Shown one piece after another: positions 10,626-21,900 of a stretch of DNA of 64,000 bases. A program made the translations under genes and the position numbers. Source of the DNA: Sympetrum striolatum. Its lineage: Eukaryota; Arthropoda; Insecta; Odonata; Libellulidae. The stretch lies in assembly GCA_947579665.1 (NCBI GenBank), contig OX388347.1, positions 38,696,943 to 38,760,942 of the forward strand, given 5' to 3'. The first letter of the stretch is position 1; every line of letters begins with the position of its first letter. Below the pieces are notes generated by a model. It saw nothing but the letters and a program-made list of their open reading frames with translations. It was not told the DNA's origin and did not search any database.

Positions 10626-10629
10626 TACA

Positions 10630-11454
10630 TAAATCTCTGATACCTCTTGATAGCACGAATTAAATTAAGGTGTTCCCATTAATTGATATTAAAAAGATTC
10701 AAAGTTAGAGCTGACGTTTCGTTTCGATGTTAACTACTCGTGTACAAGAGATGTTTGGTTGAAATCGGCACTATGTTGCAATAATCCATTTCGGTAAAAA
10801 AATTTGATCGCTAGAAAGTCGCTAAAAGTTGCAACTGAGTGTGTAATCCAGGGCGAGGATTATGTAAAAAGCTTCCAAGTCTAGCGTGAAAGACAAATAT
10901 TTTTCCGTATCGCATGGCGTAAAATAACGGGAGTAAGGAGTTGGATTGCCCACTAGATTGATCGAACCTCGGCTAGGAACATGCAAGGTGAGAGGCGGAA
11001 AGGAAGGAATAGTAAAGGGATTTAGAGAGGATTTCAAATTAAGCGGATTGTTTCTAGAAGATAAAGCGCGCTACTTTGAACTCAGGTGCCTAGAGAGAGC
11101 GAAGACAAATTGGTTACTCCGCCATTTCCTTACGTAACATCGCATCCCTTAAAGCGAGTTCGCTTATATATTTATCGCGAGATATTTTGATTTATTCCTG
11201 ATATAATACTTGACTGCATATCTCCTTTCCCCGCGTTCTCTAATCTCCTTGCCACGGGTGGGCAAATATGTTAATGATTAACTCATATTATACATAGAAA
11301 TTACATTCATTCTATTGCTGTTTTCATAAAGAGAAAGAAACTAGAACGATAAATAGAACTTTATTTTGAGTTTGCTCCAAGAAGACGGTAAATTCATTGA
11401 ACTATTATCATTCTATGTCTGCAATACGTGCTATATTCAATAGTTTCCTTAGAT
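10630..11454. other. No feature recognised
   Basis: Contains overlapping short frames around 10822-11137 on opposite strands in a slightly GC-richer patch. No domain or repeat recognised. Confidence 0.5.
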
Positions 11455-11520
11455 CAGTGTTTCCCAACCGGTGTGCCGTGACGAAGCTCTTGGTGCGCCG
11501 CGTAATATTCTAGAGCTGCA
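11455..11520 (+). mobile_element. hAT-type terminal fragment
   Basis: CAGTGTTTCCCAACCGGTGT followed by GCCGTGACGAAGC and GTGCGCCGCG is the classic start of hAT-superfamily termini, as known from many animal genomes. I could not find the matching opposite end within a few kilobases, so this is a single end or a decayed copy. Confidence 0.6.
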
Positions 11521-11903
11521 TTATTCAACTTCCATATTACCCACTAGCGGCATTTGACGATATATATTTTTTTCTTTCAATAGTAGAGAGTTTTGGAAGT
11601 ATCAAAATGTTTTATTTCACAGTTGAGTTTTTCCTTTCTACCGTTTGAATTTACTCTTTAACTTGCGAACGCATAGTTTATTGCGCTGCGAAATTTGAGT
11701 TGATATATTAACCCTTCGCGGTAGAGAAAAAAATCCGGAAAACTGCATAGACCATTCCCAGAATTTCACACACGCAAATCAATCTACAAAATCCATATAC
11801 ATCGTTACATAAAATTCTGTTATTATTATTACAATTCTACTTAAGTTCAACTTTTGAAACATTTAGCTTTTAAGGGAAGGGTTGAGGTGACTTTGCACAT
11901 AAA

Positions 11904-12010
11904 GCCGGGTAGCCTAGATGGTTCAGGCAGCCTCCCAGATAGAGGAAGATCCCGGGTTCGATTTCCGGCCCTGTCAGACTTTTTTCAAGTCCGTTTTTCC
12001 TTGGGAACAT
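11904..12010 (+). mobile_element. tRNA-derived SINE, family D, copy 2
   Basis: The head reads GCCGGGTAGCCTAGATGGTT with an A box at about 11910-11921 and B box GGTTCGATTTCC at 11955-11966. The downstream family segment AGACTTTTTTCAAGTCCG and TTTTCCTTGGGAA follows. It is the same arrangement as 10206-10412 in the opposite orientation. The head at 46078-46156 belongs to the same group. Confidence 0.75.
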
Positions 12011-13355
12011 TTAGGTTTTATTTTATTTAAAATGTGCTTTACATTCACAGATGATTGTCTAAACGAAATAGACCTTTCTTTTCTTTGGAAATAATGATAT
12101 AAAATTGTTATTACAATATAGAGACAAGTGTGGCAAGAAAGAAATATAGTTTCACTTATATATTTATCATCACGTGTTATTTTCTTTCTTTAGCTTTCTG
12201 TTTAGTTTTGTTGTGTAGAAATCGATATCTAAATACGTATCTCTATACAGCTATAAATAAAGTTTCGAGTGATTCCTATTTAGAATGGAATTTAGTTTAA
12301 AAATTTTTCAAGATATTATATTACGCTATCCAAGCTGCGTGTATGATGGATAAAGCCAAGGCTATAACATAGGTTCCTTCCTTTTGATAGGAATGCATCT
12401 CTGTTTTAGCTTTGAAAAATGTCATGCAATATATCAATATTCAACAAGGCATTACTAAGCAGCCTACTTGGCGACCGATGACGTAGTTGGCTTGGATTTT
12501 CTCTCGTTTAGAATGAAGAAGGATTATTGAGTGATTGATTGATTGATTGAGTGGAGGAATTGGAGTCGGGATACGCGCCAAGAGACTGACTTAGCGGAAT
12601 AATCGAAAATTAAGCTTCGGCATTATTTTTAGATGAAGACCTGAACTTTAAAAACGAAAGTAAAAGTTAAGCTATTAGTAAGGAATTTTTATCTATGGGT
12701 GTAAATTATTTAGAAAGAAAATATTTTTCAGCTTAGAGTATTTACGCTGACTATTCAATTAGTAGATGCCTAACAGTGCCACAGTAAAATTGGACGTGCT
12801 ATTATATTTATAAATATTATAAATTTAATATGCAACTAATGTGTTGTATAATTCTGTATCTAATACTGTTTTATGTTACGTATAACTGAATGCTTAGTTG
12901 TTATTCGAAAAGTATTACCACGTCTCTCATCTTTCAAGACTTCAAGGTTTAACAGTTTGCAATTCTTAGAAATAATATATTAATATCATAATATTTCGAT
13001 AGTAAAGGTATGCTTAAGATACATAAGTCGTTATGTAGCCTCGTTTAATTCGTATGGAACAAAAATACAGTAAAATTTTATCATAATTAAGCCGAAAAAA
13101 CATTTTTTTAATTTACTGCATCTATCACGCTTGTTATCGTAACTCAAAAACTCCTTATATCGATTTTTTCAGGTCCCTTTGAATTTGACTTACCGAGGTC
13201 CGACTGTTAAAATTATCCTTTCTTTATAATTCGCTATAGATTACCACTATATGGTAAAGACCTCGTGTAACTATGAAAATCCTATACACAAGAAAGAAGT
13301 TCCATAAGGATAAGGTTCTTTCACCATCTGCGATTTAAAAAAAAAAGGATTTAAA
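12011..13355. other. AT-rich DNA; short GATT microsatellite
   Basis: Mostly plain AT-rich sequence. A short (GATT)n run lies at about 12531-12551. No gene recognised. Confidence 0.55.
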
Positions 13356-13620
13356 GATCGTGGTGTCTCGTCCGGCTGGTACATCTGCACTCATCTATAC
13401 TCACCTGTTCGTTGGGCTCAATTGCTGTCGCACGCTCGTGAGTTCGCGGGTATCCACCGCTGCAAACTTCGTACTTTAGATGCAGCGTTCGATTCCGAAA
13501 CGCGATTACCGTTGCCCTCAAGTGGAAGCTGGAAACTCCTGGACACCAAACATCCAGAATGAGGATTAACGCTCGGAAGTGCTTTTCAAACTGTCTCTTC
13601 CGCGTTGTAAATATTGTTTG
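13356..13620. other. Small GC-rich island
   Basis: About 260 bases with raised GC content and several CpG (CGTCCGGC, CGCACGCTCGTGAG). It includes GCGTTCGATTCCG, a B-box-like string without a convincing A box. No coding signal recognised. Confidence 0.4.
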
Positions 13621-14830
13621 CCTTTCATTTCCCAGGGTGTAAAGCCATCTTACTTTGATTTTAAAACTCTACTTCTTTCAGTTTTTTCTTGTTTAGGATG
13701 TGAGTGTGCGAATCATTATCGAACCATTTATTAAATTGCGCATCTTTGCGTCATGCATTTGCGGTTGATTGTAGTGCAGTAATTTCCCTAGAGAAGAACA
13801 TAAGAAACTTATAGTAGTAGTTTCAGTTACAAATAAAGATTTGGATTTATTGTGAAATCATTTCCTTTCTAATATTCTGCGTTGATAAAAAAGCAGTTTC
13901 TGAAAACCACTCATACATTTAAGATCGTAATTTCACAGGAAATGTTTTTAATTTAGAGACGTGATGTTACTGAGAGCTTGTCGTCTATTTTAGAATAGCA
14001 TAAAGACTCCCAAAAAGTACTTATTATTTTAAAATCAGGGCTGTGTATCTATCGAGAAATATTTACTATTAAATGTTTCTTTAGGCTTGAAATATTAGCG
14101 ATATTTTTGTATTCTTGTCATAAAAACGTATTTCGACTTGCGAAGAATTTGGCTAATGAAAGTCAAACAGGAGCAAATATACAAATTATCTTCGATAACT
14201 ATGGTACCATCACACTATGTAAAGACCCTGCAAGCCGCCTTTCGGCGTAAGGCAGGAGAAGCAAGTACCTTAATTCTATTTCCCTAATCGATTACTTTCG
14301 CGTATCGTTCGCGGAAAAAATAAAATTATGGAAACGGTTCTTTGTAGCATTTATACCTCTGATCTTCCTCGCAGTATCAGAACGGCCTGTATAACAAGAA
14401 GGTCTTCTGAAAACGTACTTTCTCTGTATATATTTAGTAAATTTATTATAAATTTGCTTTGAATTATCTTTTATCTTCCAATGATTCCCATCCCGCGTTT
14501 TGTATCATCTGACAAGGGGAACACCGGGTTTGTGGTCAACGGATTCTCACCAAACGTTCAGGGCACGTTCTTTGATCAAAAATAGTGGACACATGTCCCA
14601 CCGTTCAACTCAATGGACCTTTGTTTATGAAAACTTAGCAACATAAAAACAGAGTAAGGCAACCCTGCAATGGACATACATATATATATTACCGATATTA
14701 TTATATCTATAGATCTCGAGATTTTCCACTTAGGAAACTATTTTCCCCCATTTCTTTATAGATAATTTTTATTTTTGCGATTAATTTTATCTTATTACCT
14801 TCCAAGCATTCTTTACCTTTTAGTTGGCAT
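13621..14830. other. AT-rich DNA, nothing recognised
   Basis: No gene, clear repeat or RNA gene seen. Confidence 0.55.
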
Positions 14831-15680
14831 TTATTTTACTACACATGGCGCCGCACTGCGGGCTAGAATCGAAAAAAGCTGGAAAAAAATAGAAAAGTGG
14901 TTTTGTTTTAGTGCGGACTTATGTTAATTTCCAACCCAATGATTAAACGTTATTCTCTCCCTCCTCGATGCACTTCCTCCAGCAAAAGCTTAGCTACGTA
15001 CAAGACCAGATCTCAATTCTATCACAACCAAATCCAGTAGGTTACAATGCGCCGAGAACAGCCCGCGCACCATATGGGCTGAGCTCTTTATTTCGAAGTG
15101 CATCGAGCAGATGCGGATGTGGCACCGATACCAGGTGGCGCCGAACGCATAACAACCATCCCCTGCACTGCGAGAAAAAATCATTTACTTTTCACTCAAC
15201 GAAACTCTTCAGCCGCCAATAACAGCACAAGCCCTCCTTGATTAACCTCCAGCGACAATATTCCCCTGTCAAGGCAGCGCAAGGTGCCTCCGAGTCTCGA
15301 AAAAAATGTTTCCGTCGTGATTAGGGAAGGCGCCTTTGAAGTCACGAACCTCATAAGCCATCGATTATTTCGCGCCATCTCATTAAGCTCATTTGCATAC
15401 TCGTGCCTTTGAGATTTTTCCGTGTCCTTCTCCCGAGTCTAGGTTAAGTCGATTTGTTTTTAGGCCTTCCGACGCGCGTCAATACCAAGGACGAACGTAG
15501 GGGAACAGAATTTATATCCGCGGGAGCCAATTTTCCAGATAAACGCTAAGTGAGATGTTCTGTTTCTCGGCCACTCGCTAAAGAGACTTCCCGTGACGGC
15601 GTCAGTCTAAAAAGCCATCCTTTGACCGGCACAAGCACGTCAGTGTCACCTCATTTGGCAGAGCCGTGTGTTTTTGTCTC
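14831..15680. other. GC-rich island with 13-bp inverted repeat
   Basis: CpG-rich sequence with short overlapping frames on both strands and no recognisable product. A perfect 13-base inverted repeat, CTCGATGCACTTC at 14964-14976 and GAAGTGCATCGAG at 15095-15107, brackets 118 bases. Possible regulatory island. Confidence 0.45.
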
Positions 15681-15805
15681 CGTTTACGACTCGATGATCT
15701 CCCGCGTGTTCGGATGATCGCATACGTCGCGGGCATGCCTTTACGGTTGAGATGTGCTCCTGTGGTTGCGAGGGTATCTCGGACGCATTCTGAAAGATAC
15801 GCGGC
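15681..15805. repeat. 125-bp duplicated block, copy 1
   Basis: Starts GTTTACGACTC and ends GATACGCGGCG. It aligns without any gap to 16541-16665 with about 20 differences in 125 bases (about 84 percent by my hand count). A 94-codon minus-strand frame runs across this copy. The differences from copy 2 are spread evenly over the three codon positions, and copy 2 has a stop in that frame, so I do not call it coding. Confidence 0.75.
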
Positions 15806-16009
15806 GGTATGACTTTTGAATATTTTTGCGCAATTGTCATGTGTTTGGCATACATGTGCTGCCACAAAAACCCATTCCTTTTCCAAGCCAGTCCTAGAAC
15901 TTAAGGTACGGAACTTTATGGAAGCCTAAAACCTACTATTCTAAACCTAAGTTGTTTTTACAATAATGATGAGAATGTTGAGTAAAATTGAGGACGTATT
16001 TATCTATTT

Positions 16010-16238
16010 TTTTAAATATATATTATAATTATGGTTATATTATTTTTGGAGGAATTTCTGTTTTGTCTTATTTTAAAGAACTGTTTATTTATTTTATTAA
16101 TTTATCTCATTAATTAATTAATTTAATTATTTTCTTATTTATTCTATTTATTTATTTCATTAATTTACTTTATTCATGTATTTGTTGGTTTAATTAATTT
16201 ATTTTTATTTATTTTTCCATTTATTTTATTTCTTTTAC
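16010..16238. repeat. TTTATT-type low-complexity tract
   Basis: About 230 bases made almost only of TTTATT, TTAATT and ATTTATTT variants. Simple AT-rich repeat between the two copies of the 125-bp block. Confidence 0.8.
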
Positions 16239-16400
16239 ATCCTCCAAATTATCAAGTAATTTAAACTAGCTTATGTGTCTGCAAGAGCAAAGACATACAC
16301 GTTCACAACTGTACTTTTTTAATATCCTCTATCTAATCAAGAAATTTAAACAAGCAATGAGTCTGCAAGCATAAAGACTTATAAATAACAACTGTGCAGG
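16239..16400 (+). repeat. Two-copy tandem repeat, period about 84 bp
   Basis: Unit 1 starts CATCCTCCAAATTATCAAG and unit 2 starts TATCCTCTATCTAATCAAG. Both continue AATTTAAAC, GTCTGCAAG, AAAGAC and end ACAACTGTRC. Divergence is moderate. It lies between the two copies of the 125-bp block. Confidence 0.7.
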
Positions 16401-16540
16401 ATAAACAACGAATTATTTTAGGGGAAGGAACAAAGGGATAATAAACTAGTATTTACAATTTAGTAAAGATGTTTTAAAGTGGTATGAAATTTTTAAGGCC
16501 TTTCTTTTTCTTTAATTCATAACTGAAGATATAAGACTCG

Positions 16541-16665
16541 GTTTACGACTCTATGCTTTCTCGCGTGTCCGAATCCTTGCATACGTCGTAGGCACGCGTA
16601 TACGGTAGAGATGTGCTCCTTTGGATGCGAGGGCATCTCGGACGTATTCTGAAAGATACGCCGCG
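16541..16665. repeat. 125-bp duplicated block, copy 2
   Basis: Direct repeat of 15681-15805, same orientation, offset 860 bases, no insertions or deletions. The pair brackets an AT-rich tract and an 84-bp tandem duplication. A terminal-direct-repeat element (TRIM-like) is one reading, but I see no primer-binding site or TG...CA ends. Confidence 0.75.
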
Positions 16666-17197
16666 ACGCGTTCGGTATTTATATCATCCCTTTGTCCGCA
16701 CGACTTCTCCTTGGCAGGCTCCAGAAGATCCGTATTTCATTAGCGAATCGGGAAAATATCACCGTTCAGAGAGAGCTCATTAAAAAGGGAGGGAGTAATC
16801 TACTCCAAGGCTAAGTATCCATCGGTTTCCCATCTAGTACTCTCAATCGTAGGTTTTTTTAACGGAAGGTTTTGCGTTCCATCCATCAATCCTTTATCCC
16901 TTCCATACTCGTGATTTCGATGGGAGATGAAAATTCTAATTGGAAGTCAACGGTAAATGTATTTCCCCCTTACTTAACTACGCGTTATGAATGAGGATTG
17001 TTCTATAAATAATCAGGCACGAAGCCAAATGAGTAACGTCTCCTTTATTATTCCGTTTGAGAAAGCTTTTATCTTAACTTAAGTAAGTAATATGAAAATT
17101 ATTAGTTAAGCTTATTTCATAAGTACATACGTACAACGAATACTCGTAATTATACGTTATACACTGTTAAATTAATTTTTAAATTATCCAATTAACC
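16666..17197. other. No feature recognised
   Basis: Moderately GC-rich at first, then AT-rich. No gene or repeat seen. Confidence 0.5.
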
Positions 17198-17262
17198 CCA
17201 GGTTGTACACGAAGTGAAAAATAGTGAGATGGCCGATACTCGAATCCAGGTCTCCACTAAAC
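17198..17262 (-). mobile_element. SINE fragment, family E, inverted copy
   Basis: Minus-strand sequence with a B-box-like GGATTCGAGTATCGGCC followed by CACTATTTTTCACTTC and GTACAACCTGG. The copy at 17263-17425 has the same segment on the plus strand. The two are head to head, so CACTATTTTTCACTTC occurs as an inverted repeat (17198-17227 against 17330-17360). Confidence 0.65.
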
Positions 17263-17425
17263 TACCACAGCACGTTGGTTAGAACACCTGTCCGGAAAGT
17301 GGGAGGACTAGGTTCGAGTCCCAGCCAAGTCACTATTTTTCACTTCTTGTACAGCCTTGGGTCAAGTCTCACGCTTTTCTGCGCTAAATTAAAATTCACT
17401 TCCATCAATAGTATATTAAATTAAG
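17263..17425 (+). mobile_element. tRNA-derived SINE, family E
   Basis: The head reads AGCACGTTGGTTAGAACACC with B box GGTTCGAGTCCC at 17311-17322. The body reads AAGTCACTATTTTTCACTTC, then GTCAAGTCTCACGCTTTTC and ACTTCCATCA. The segment from AAGTC to TTCCATCA recurs at 58935-59044. The tRNA fold is imperfect, so it is a SINE head and not a gene. Confidence 0.7.
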
Positions 17426-17463
17426 TGTTAGTCTACTCGACTTGCGATTTAAATTTCCTGGAG

Positions 17464-17530
17464 ATGAAAAGTAGTGAAAAGTAAGACGAGACTGCAATTC
17501 GAACCCAAACCTCTATCTAAAGACCAGTTC
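17464..17530 (-). mobile_element. SINE fragment, family E, third local copy
   Basis: Minus-strand B box GGGTTCGAATTGCAG is followed by ACTTTTCACTACTTTTC, a diverged form of the family segment at 17330-17346. Short and degenerate. Confidence 0.5.
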
Positions 17531-19309
17531 CAGTTTGGTAGATGAATATGTGTATGAAAATCGTGTAGATATCATTGGTGTTACTTCAGAACGCTTTATG
17601 TAACTGACCATCGAAAGTATTCTTTATCCGTCTAAAATTATAAATTTATTTTGAAATTAATACCCTGTCAATGTTCCATGCATAGCTTAAACGTTGTATT
17701 TTGATATTCGTAACGAAGGTTGTTGGCGTCAAGATCGCCCAAGACTTATTACGAGGAAATGCATTGAATGAAGGGAAGACAAAGACAAAATATGTCGGAT
17801 GACTTAAAGAGTGGGATAAACTACCAGGAAGTGAAGGAGATGGTATTTAATAGGGATTTTTGATGCACACGAACCGACCGAAAGGTAGAACATGTTGGCA
17901 AATGCCCACACGAAGTAAGGGTAGCATAATTCTAAGGGGTAATCGCTGACCCACGCAGTTGATAAAATTTCGATGCAGCGCTTAGTCACGGAGGTTGGGA
18001 AACACCGATCATATGTCAGGACAGAATAGTAAACGATTTGGATGCCTCTTATTTCCTAATGAAACTACCGGTCGTGCCCCAGGAATTTCAATGCAAGTTC
18101 AAAGCAGTCCTCAGAGGTTTTGTTATTTGTTCTTAAGGAGCTTATCCGAAAAGCGATCGAGATTCTCCTTTCAGCATATCACTTGGCTGTTCTTCTCTCC
18201 CTTTTCCTCCGGTGCATGTTAAAATTGACCCGACACTCCTTCAAGAGTGCTTCAACGTCAAACCCCTCCATTGGTCGTTTACCCCTTGCTTCACTCTAGG
18301 GCACGTTTCCGGGTGAATGTTACTCTTCCTAAGGGTTACTTCGTTCCGGCATTTTGAAATTTTAAATCGATACTCACCCCATCTGAGAAGCAACGGCAGT
18401 TTTTACGAAAAAGAATTAGCATTATGTAGGTATATTCGTTATCCTGAAAGATGATTTTATTTTGTCTTATTTACATTAAGATCTGTCACCAATGCTTTTT
18501 TATCAATCTTTACTTTGGAATGTGTGGAAATGTAATGTGATTAACGTTGAAATTAGTAGATTTTGCACCTTAAAGATAGTGATTATGGTAAATATTATTA
18601 TTTACTTCATCGTTTCCCTGGAGATACACTCTAATATGTTACTCTATCTAATTATTTCATTTAGCTTCCTTCGACGTTCAATTTTACATGGAATAGCGAA
18701 TTTATAAATATATGGAAGGACCATGGATATGGACTTGTCTTATTTGAAAGTAATATAGGTTGAGAAATATCTCGAAGTCACCTGAATTAATAGCACCATG
18801 AACACCCTTCGATTAGTAGTTGTATTAAATGAATGGAGTGATGAACAATAATGTTTGAAGAAATAAAAAAATAATATCTTAATTTAAGCGGTAAGCTTAA
18901 AATAATGATCGCCTACCTCTGAAAGCTAGTTAGGTGTTGTTTAAATATTTGTCATCGATGGGAGTTTTCTGCTAATGAAAAGAGATGCTCCCACTTTGTA
19001 ATATTTAAAATTATACCCTGTAAATTTAGTAGTTTCTTAGTTAGTCGTGAAGTTAATATCCGACTAGAGAAACAATCTTTGTATTTCCGTAGAAACATTT
19101 ACTTAATTGCTCTAAGATTAATAGAATCAAACTCAGCGTCTAGTTAAATCTCTCTAGAAAGAAGTAGAAGGCAATAGTATCACCGAAAATCACTTTAAGC
19201 CTTGACTGAGCCTTGATGCCTAAATTTAAAAAATGAGTGATATTGGAATAAGTGAATTGGATGAGTGAAAGTTGGAATTATGTTTTCATACATGTTACCA
19301 TCATCCACG
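17531..19309. other. No feature recognised
   Basis: AT-rich with a moderately GC-rich patch at 18000-18360. Short frames (up to 75 codons) have no recognisable domain. Confidence 0.5.
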
Positions 19310-19800
19310 AAATTTCAACGCAGATTAAGAATTGCTCTTTATAACCATCTTAAATGGAAAACAACTTGTAACTTTGACAATATATACGTATATTCTTGCG
19401 TCCGGTTTCGTCAACGTATCATTTTTTGTAACATCTAGCGCGAAACGAAACCGAAACCGGTCTCAAGAATACATATATTGTGGAAGTTACTAGGTCTTTT
19501 TCATTTAAGATGGTTAAAGCACTATTCCACGAAGTTATAATTGATCATATTAATTTTATTTTTCAATTGCTCTTTATATGCCGTTGGTAAAAAGAGATGT
19601 CGCATCAGGGTTTGAAGGTAAGAATCATTGGTCCACGCACTCTCTTGAAAGATTTTTATGTACTGTCATGCATTAAATTTCAACCCAGATAAAAAAATGC
19701 ACTTAATGTATCGTTTTTAAATAGAAATGTCGACTCAGGGTTTGAAGGCGAGAAGCCCTGGTCCACACACTCTCATTCGAGATTTTTAGTTTTTGTTTCC
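19310..19800 (+). repeat. Minisatellite-like repeat, period about 130 bp, interrupted
   Basis: The clearest pair is CATCAGGGTTTGAAGG...GGTCCACGCACTCTC (about 19603-19645) and ACTCAGGGTTTGAAGG...GGTCCACACACTCTC (about 19733-19775), offset 130 bases. The AATTGCTCTTTATA part of the unit occurs at 19330 and 19565, and AAATTTCAACSCAGAT at 19312 and 19676. The first unit is interrupted by the fold-back element at 19343-19514. Confidence 0.65.
19343..19514. mobile_element. Fold-back element, arm class 1, copy 1
   Basis: An imperfect inverted repeat of 172 bases. The left arm starts AACCATCTTAAATGG, runs through TGACAATATATACGTATATT and CTTGCGTCCGGTTTCGTCAA. The right arm mirrors this with GAAACCGGTCTCAAGAATAC, ATATATTGTGGAAGTTAC and CATTTAAGATGGTT. 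The first 22 bases are identical to the copy at 23992-24169. The loop part is decayed, but the CCGGTTTCGTCAACG core shared with the rest of the family is present. Confidence 0.75.
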
Positions 19801-20260
19801 ATACCTATTTGAGGAATCATTACACGTATCCGAGATACACATCTAGCGAACGCGGCCACGGGGATTTATTTCTTCCATCTCGATAACGCCACTCGGTGCC
19901 GCGAGAACATGTAGCAGAGAAGAGCGAGAAATAAAAGAATCAGGGGAGCGGTTGACAGCCATTTCTGTCCATCAAACGGGAAGTACGTGACTCCGTCTTC
20001 CGCGCTCCTCGCTATTTGCTCTTCAAAGCAAACCCTCTTCCGAAACACATCAAGCCTCCTTCATTCCCTTCCTCGTCGGAATCTCAACGAGCGGAGGTTT
20101 TTTATCTCCGGTCACGACTATTAAAATCCCCCGAGAGAGCGACGTCAATTCGTCTCCCTTTGTTTTGACCGCGTTTCTTGGCTCGCGTCGCCTCAATGAG
20201 GCTCCCGAAGAAGATTCACCTGAGAGATTGTGTAATACCGTCGACGAGGGTTTGTGAGGA
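19801..20260. other. GC-rich island, no coding gene recognised
   Basis: CpG-rich from about 19840 to 20260 (GAACGCGGCCACGG, GAGAGAGCGACGTC). A 60-codon minus frame and the beginning of a 92-codon plus frame (20178-20456) fall here; neither has a recognisable domain. Confidence 0.4.
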
Positions 20261-20984
20261 ATGTACGGCCTCTTATCGCGCGCTTTTCATAAAGGTATTT
20301 CAGAAATTGAATTATTATCTTACTGACTTAGGGATGGGTATGAGTGATGGGGAGTTAATTGACGGTCGGGAGATGCAGTGTTTTCATGGTGATAAAATGC
20401 GGAAAATCTTTTATAAAAGAGCTGTGATTGAGAGTTTTTCTCCGCGATGCATTTGAGGGAATAAAATTTAAAATTTGCCTCGTTTATTAACCAAAGTATT
20501 TATTATAGACTACTACATGATTCTATTTATTCTACTTTAAATATCATTAATAAGAGATCAAAGAAAATGTAGTACGTATAAATTACCAGAAATAGGTAAA
20601 GTCTTACTGAAATGCGTAATGTAGAATTGAGGAACTATTGTGGAAAAAGTGCTGGGTACAGTACCTTTTCTTTAAAATTAATAGTTTCTGGCGTTTTATT
20701 TATTCTACTTTACGCTTAATATTTACTTTTAATATTTATGCCATACCATAACGCCAAGACAACAACCTGATATGTGTCAATATCATCAATTTTGAAGATA
20801 TAAACATAAAAGTTAATAGAGATAAATAGAACACTTAAACTGCAAAATGTATATTCTTGGATAAAAATAGAAAAATAGAGAAAAATTAATTGCATAAAAT
20901 TAAATCCCATTCAGAAAAAAATCTTAATTAAAATAAAGGTATTATAATGCAATATTTTTTGTATCGCAAGTATATTCTTATATG
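20261..20984. other. AT-rich DNA, nothing recognised
   Basis: Contains the rest of an unassigned 92-codon frame ending at 20456, then AT-rich sequence. Confidence 0.5.
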
Positions 20985-21022
20985 TAAGAAAGTATAGTAT
21001 ATAAGTATACCATACTTTCTTA
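20985..21022. repeat. Short palindrome (hairpin)
   Basis: TAAGAAAGTATAGTAT and ATACCATACTTTCTTA are reverse complements with one mismatch, separated by six bases. It would form a 16-base-pair AT-rich hairpin. Confidence 0.8.
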
Positions 21023-21480
21023 GTTAAAAAAGTCGGGAAAATTTGTTTCCCTTGCAGATAAATTCAGCGTAAAGGTTTAACTGAATAGATTTCCTCATCA
21101 TGAAAACTCCCTTAGAATTGCATAACATCTAGATAATAATCAAATAATCAACTTCCGAAACTGAACGGGATCTTTTAAATAAAAATATCCTTAATTAATA
21201 ACGTGGTATAATTATAAACGATTAATGTATAAAAAAGCTTCCAAATAGCTACGAGCTTTATGTAAATACACTATTAGTTTTGTTCTGCTAAAAAGGGTTA
21301 AAATGCTGATCAAACTACCGGAAAATATAGTTCTCTGACCGAGAGACTCAAGTTAATAAGAAATCGATTACAGTTCTTATCTCTTCGAGATATTACGCCG
21401 AGTCCGTAATATTAGATCCTCTTAATAAAAATTATAAGGTACGTGCCATTATTTTTATCGGAAAGGTCTTCGGATAGCTC
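21023..21480. other. AT-rich DNA, nothing recognised
   Basis: No gene or repeat seen. Confidence 0.55.
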
Positions 21481-21900
21481 TTTCGAAAGGCGTGTTTCTT
21501 AGGGATAGTAAAAATTCAGACTGCATTGCCCAACTGAATTTCTACATTCTCCCACTGCCCACACCTCCTGCACCTGAGCCGCGCTCGAGGGCATTTTCAG
21601 CCACCTGTTTCCAATGAAAGAGCGCAGATCTGCTGCCTCTAGGAGTAACATCGTGAGAAACCCTTCCTCTCGGAAAATGGAGCGGTTTAAAAAAGAAGTC
21701 GATACGCCATCACTTTTTCGAGGGACGCGATACATACCCAAGCACTTCTTGCGTGCGCAATCCTAAACACCTGCAAATACGTCATAATCCGCGGATTTCT
21801 CGCATTTATCTCTCTCTCCAGGCTCTGGTCCGCTGCTCAGGAGGGCAATCCATCAGCGATCAAGTGGGACCCACTTAAGGGAACGTGTATTTATGTTTCA
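21481..21900. other. GC-richer island
   Basis: Raised GC with an 80-codon minus frame (21499-21741) that I cannot assign to any family. No splice-like chain of frames around it was convincing. Confidence 0.35.

Noticed and set aside
15602..15886. 94-codon minus-strand frame with a related copy at 16541-16665, suggesting a duplicated exon
   Set aside because: Substitutions between copies are even over codon positions, many change the residue, and the second copy has a stop in frame.
11455..18006. A 6.5-kb hAT element between CAGTGTTTCCCAACC and GGTTGGGAAACACC
   Set aside because: The right end has a mismatch, there is no 8-bp target duplication, and several unrelated elements lie between.
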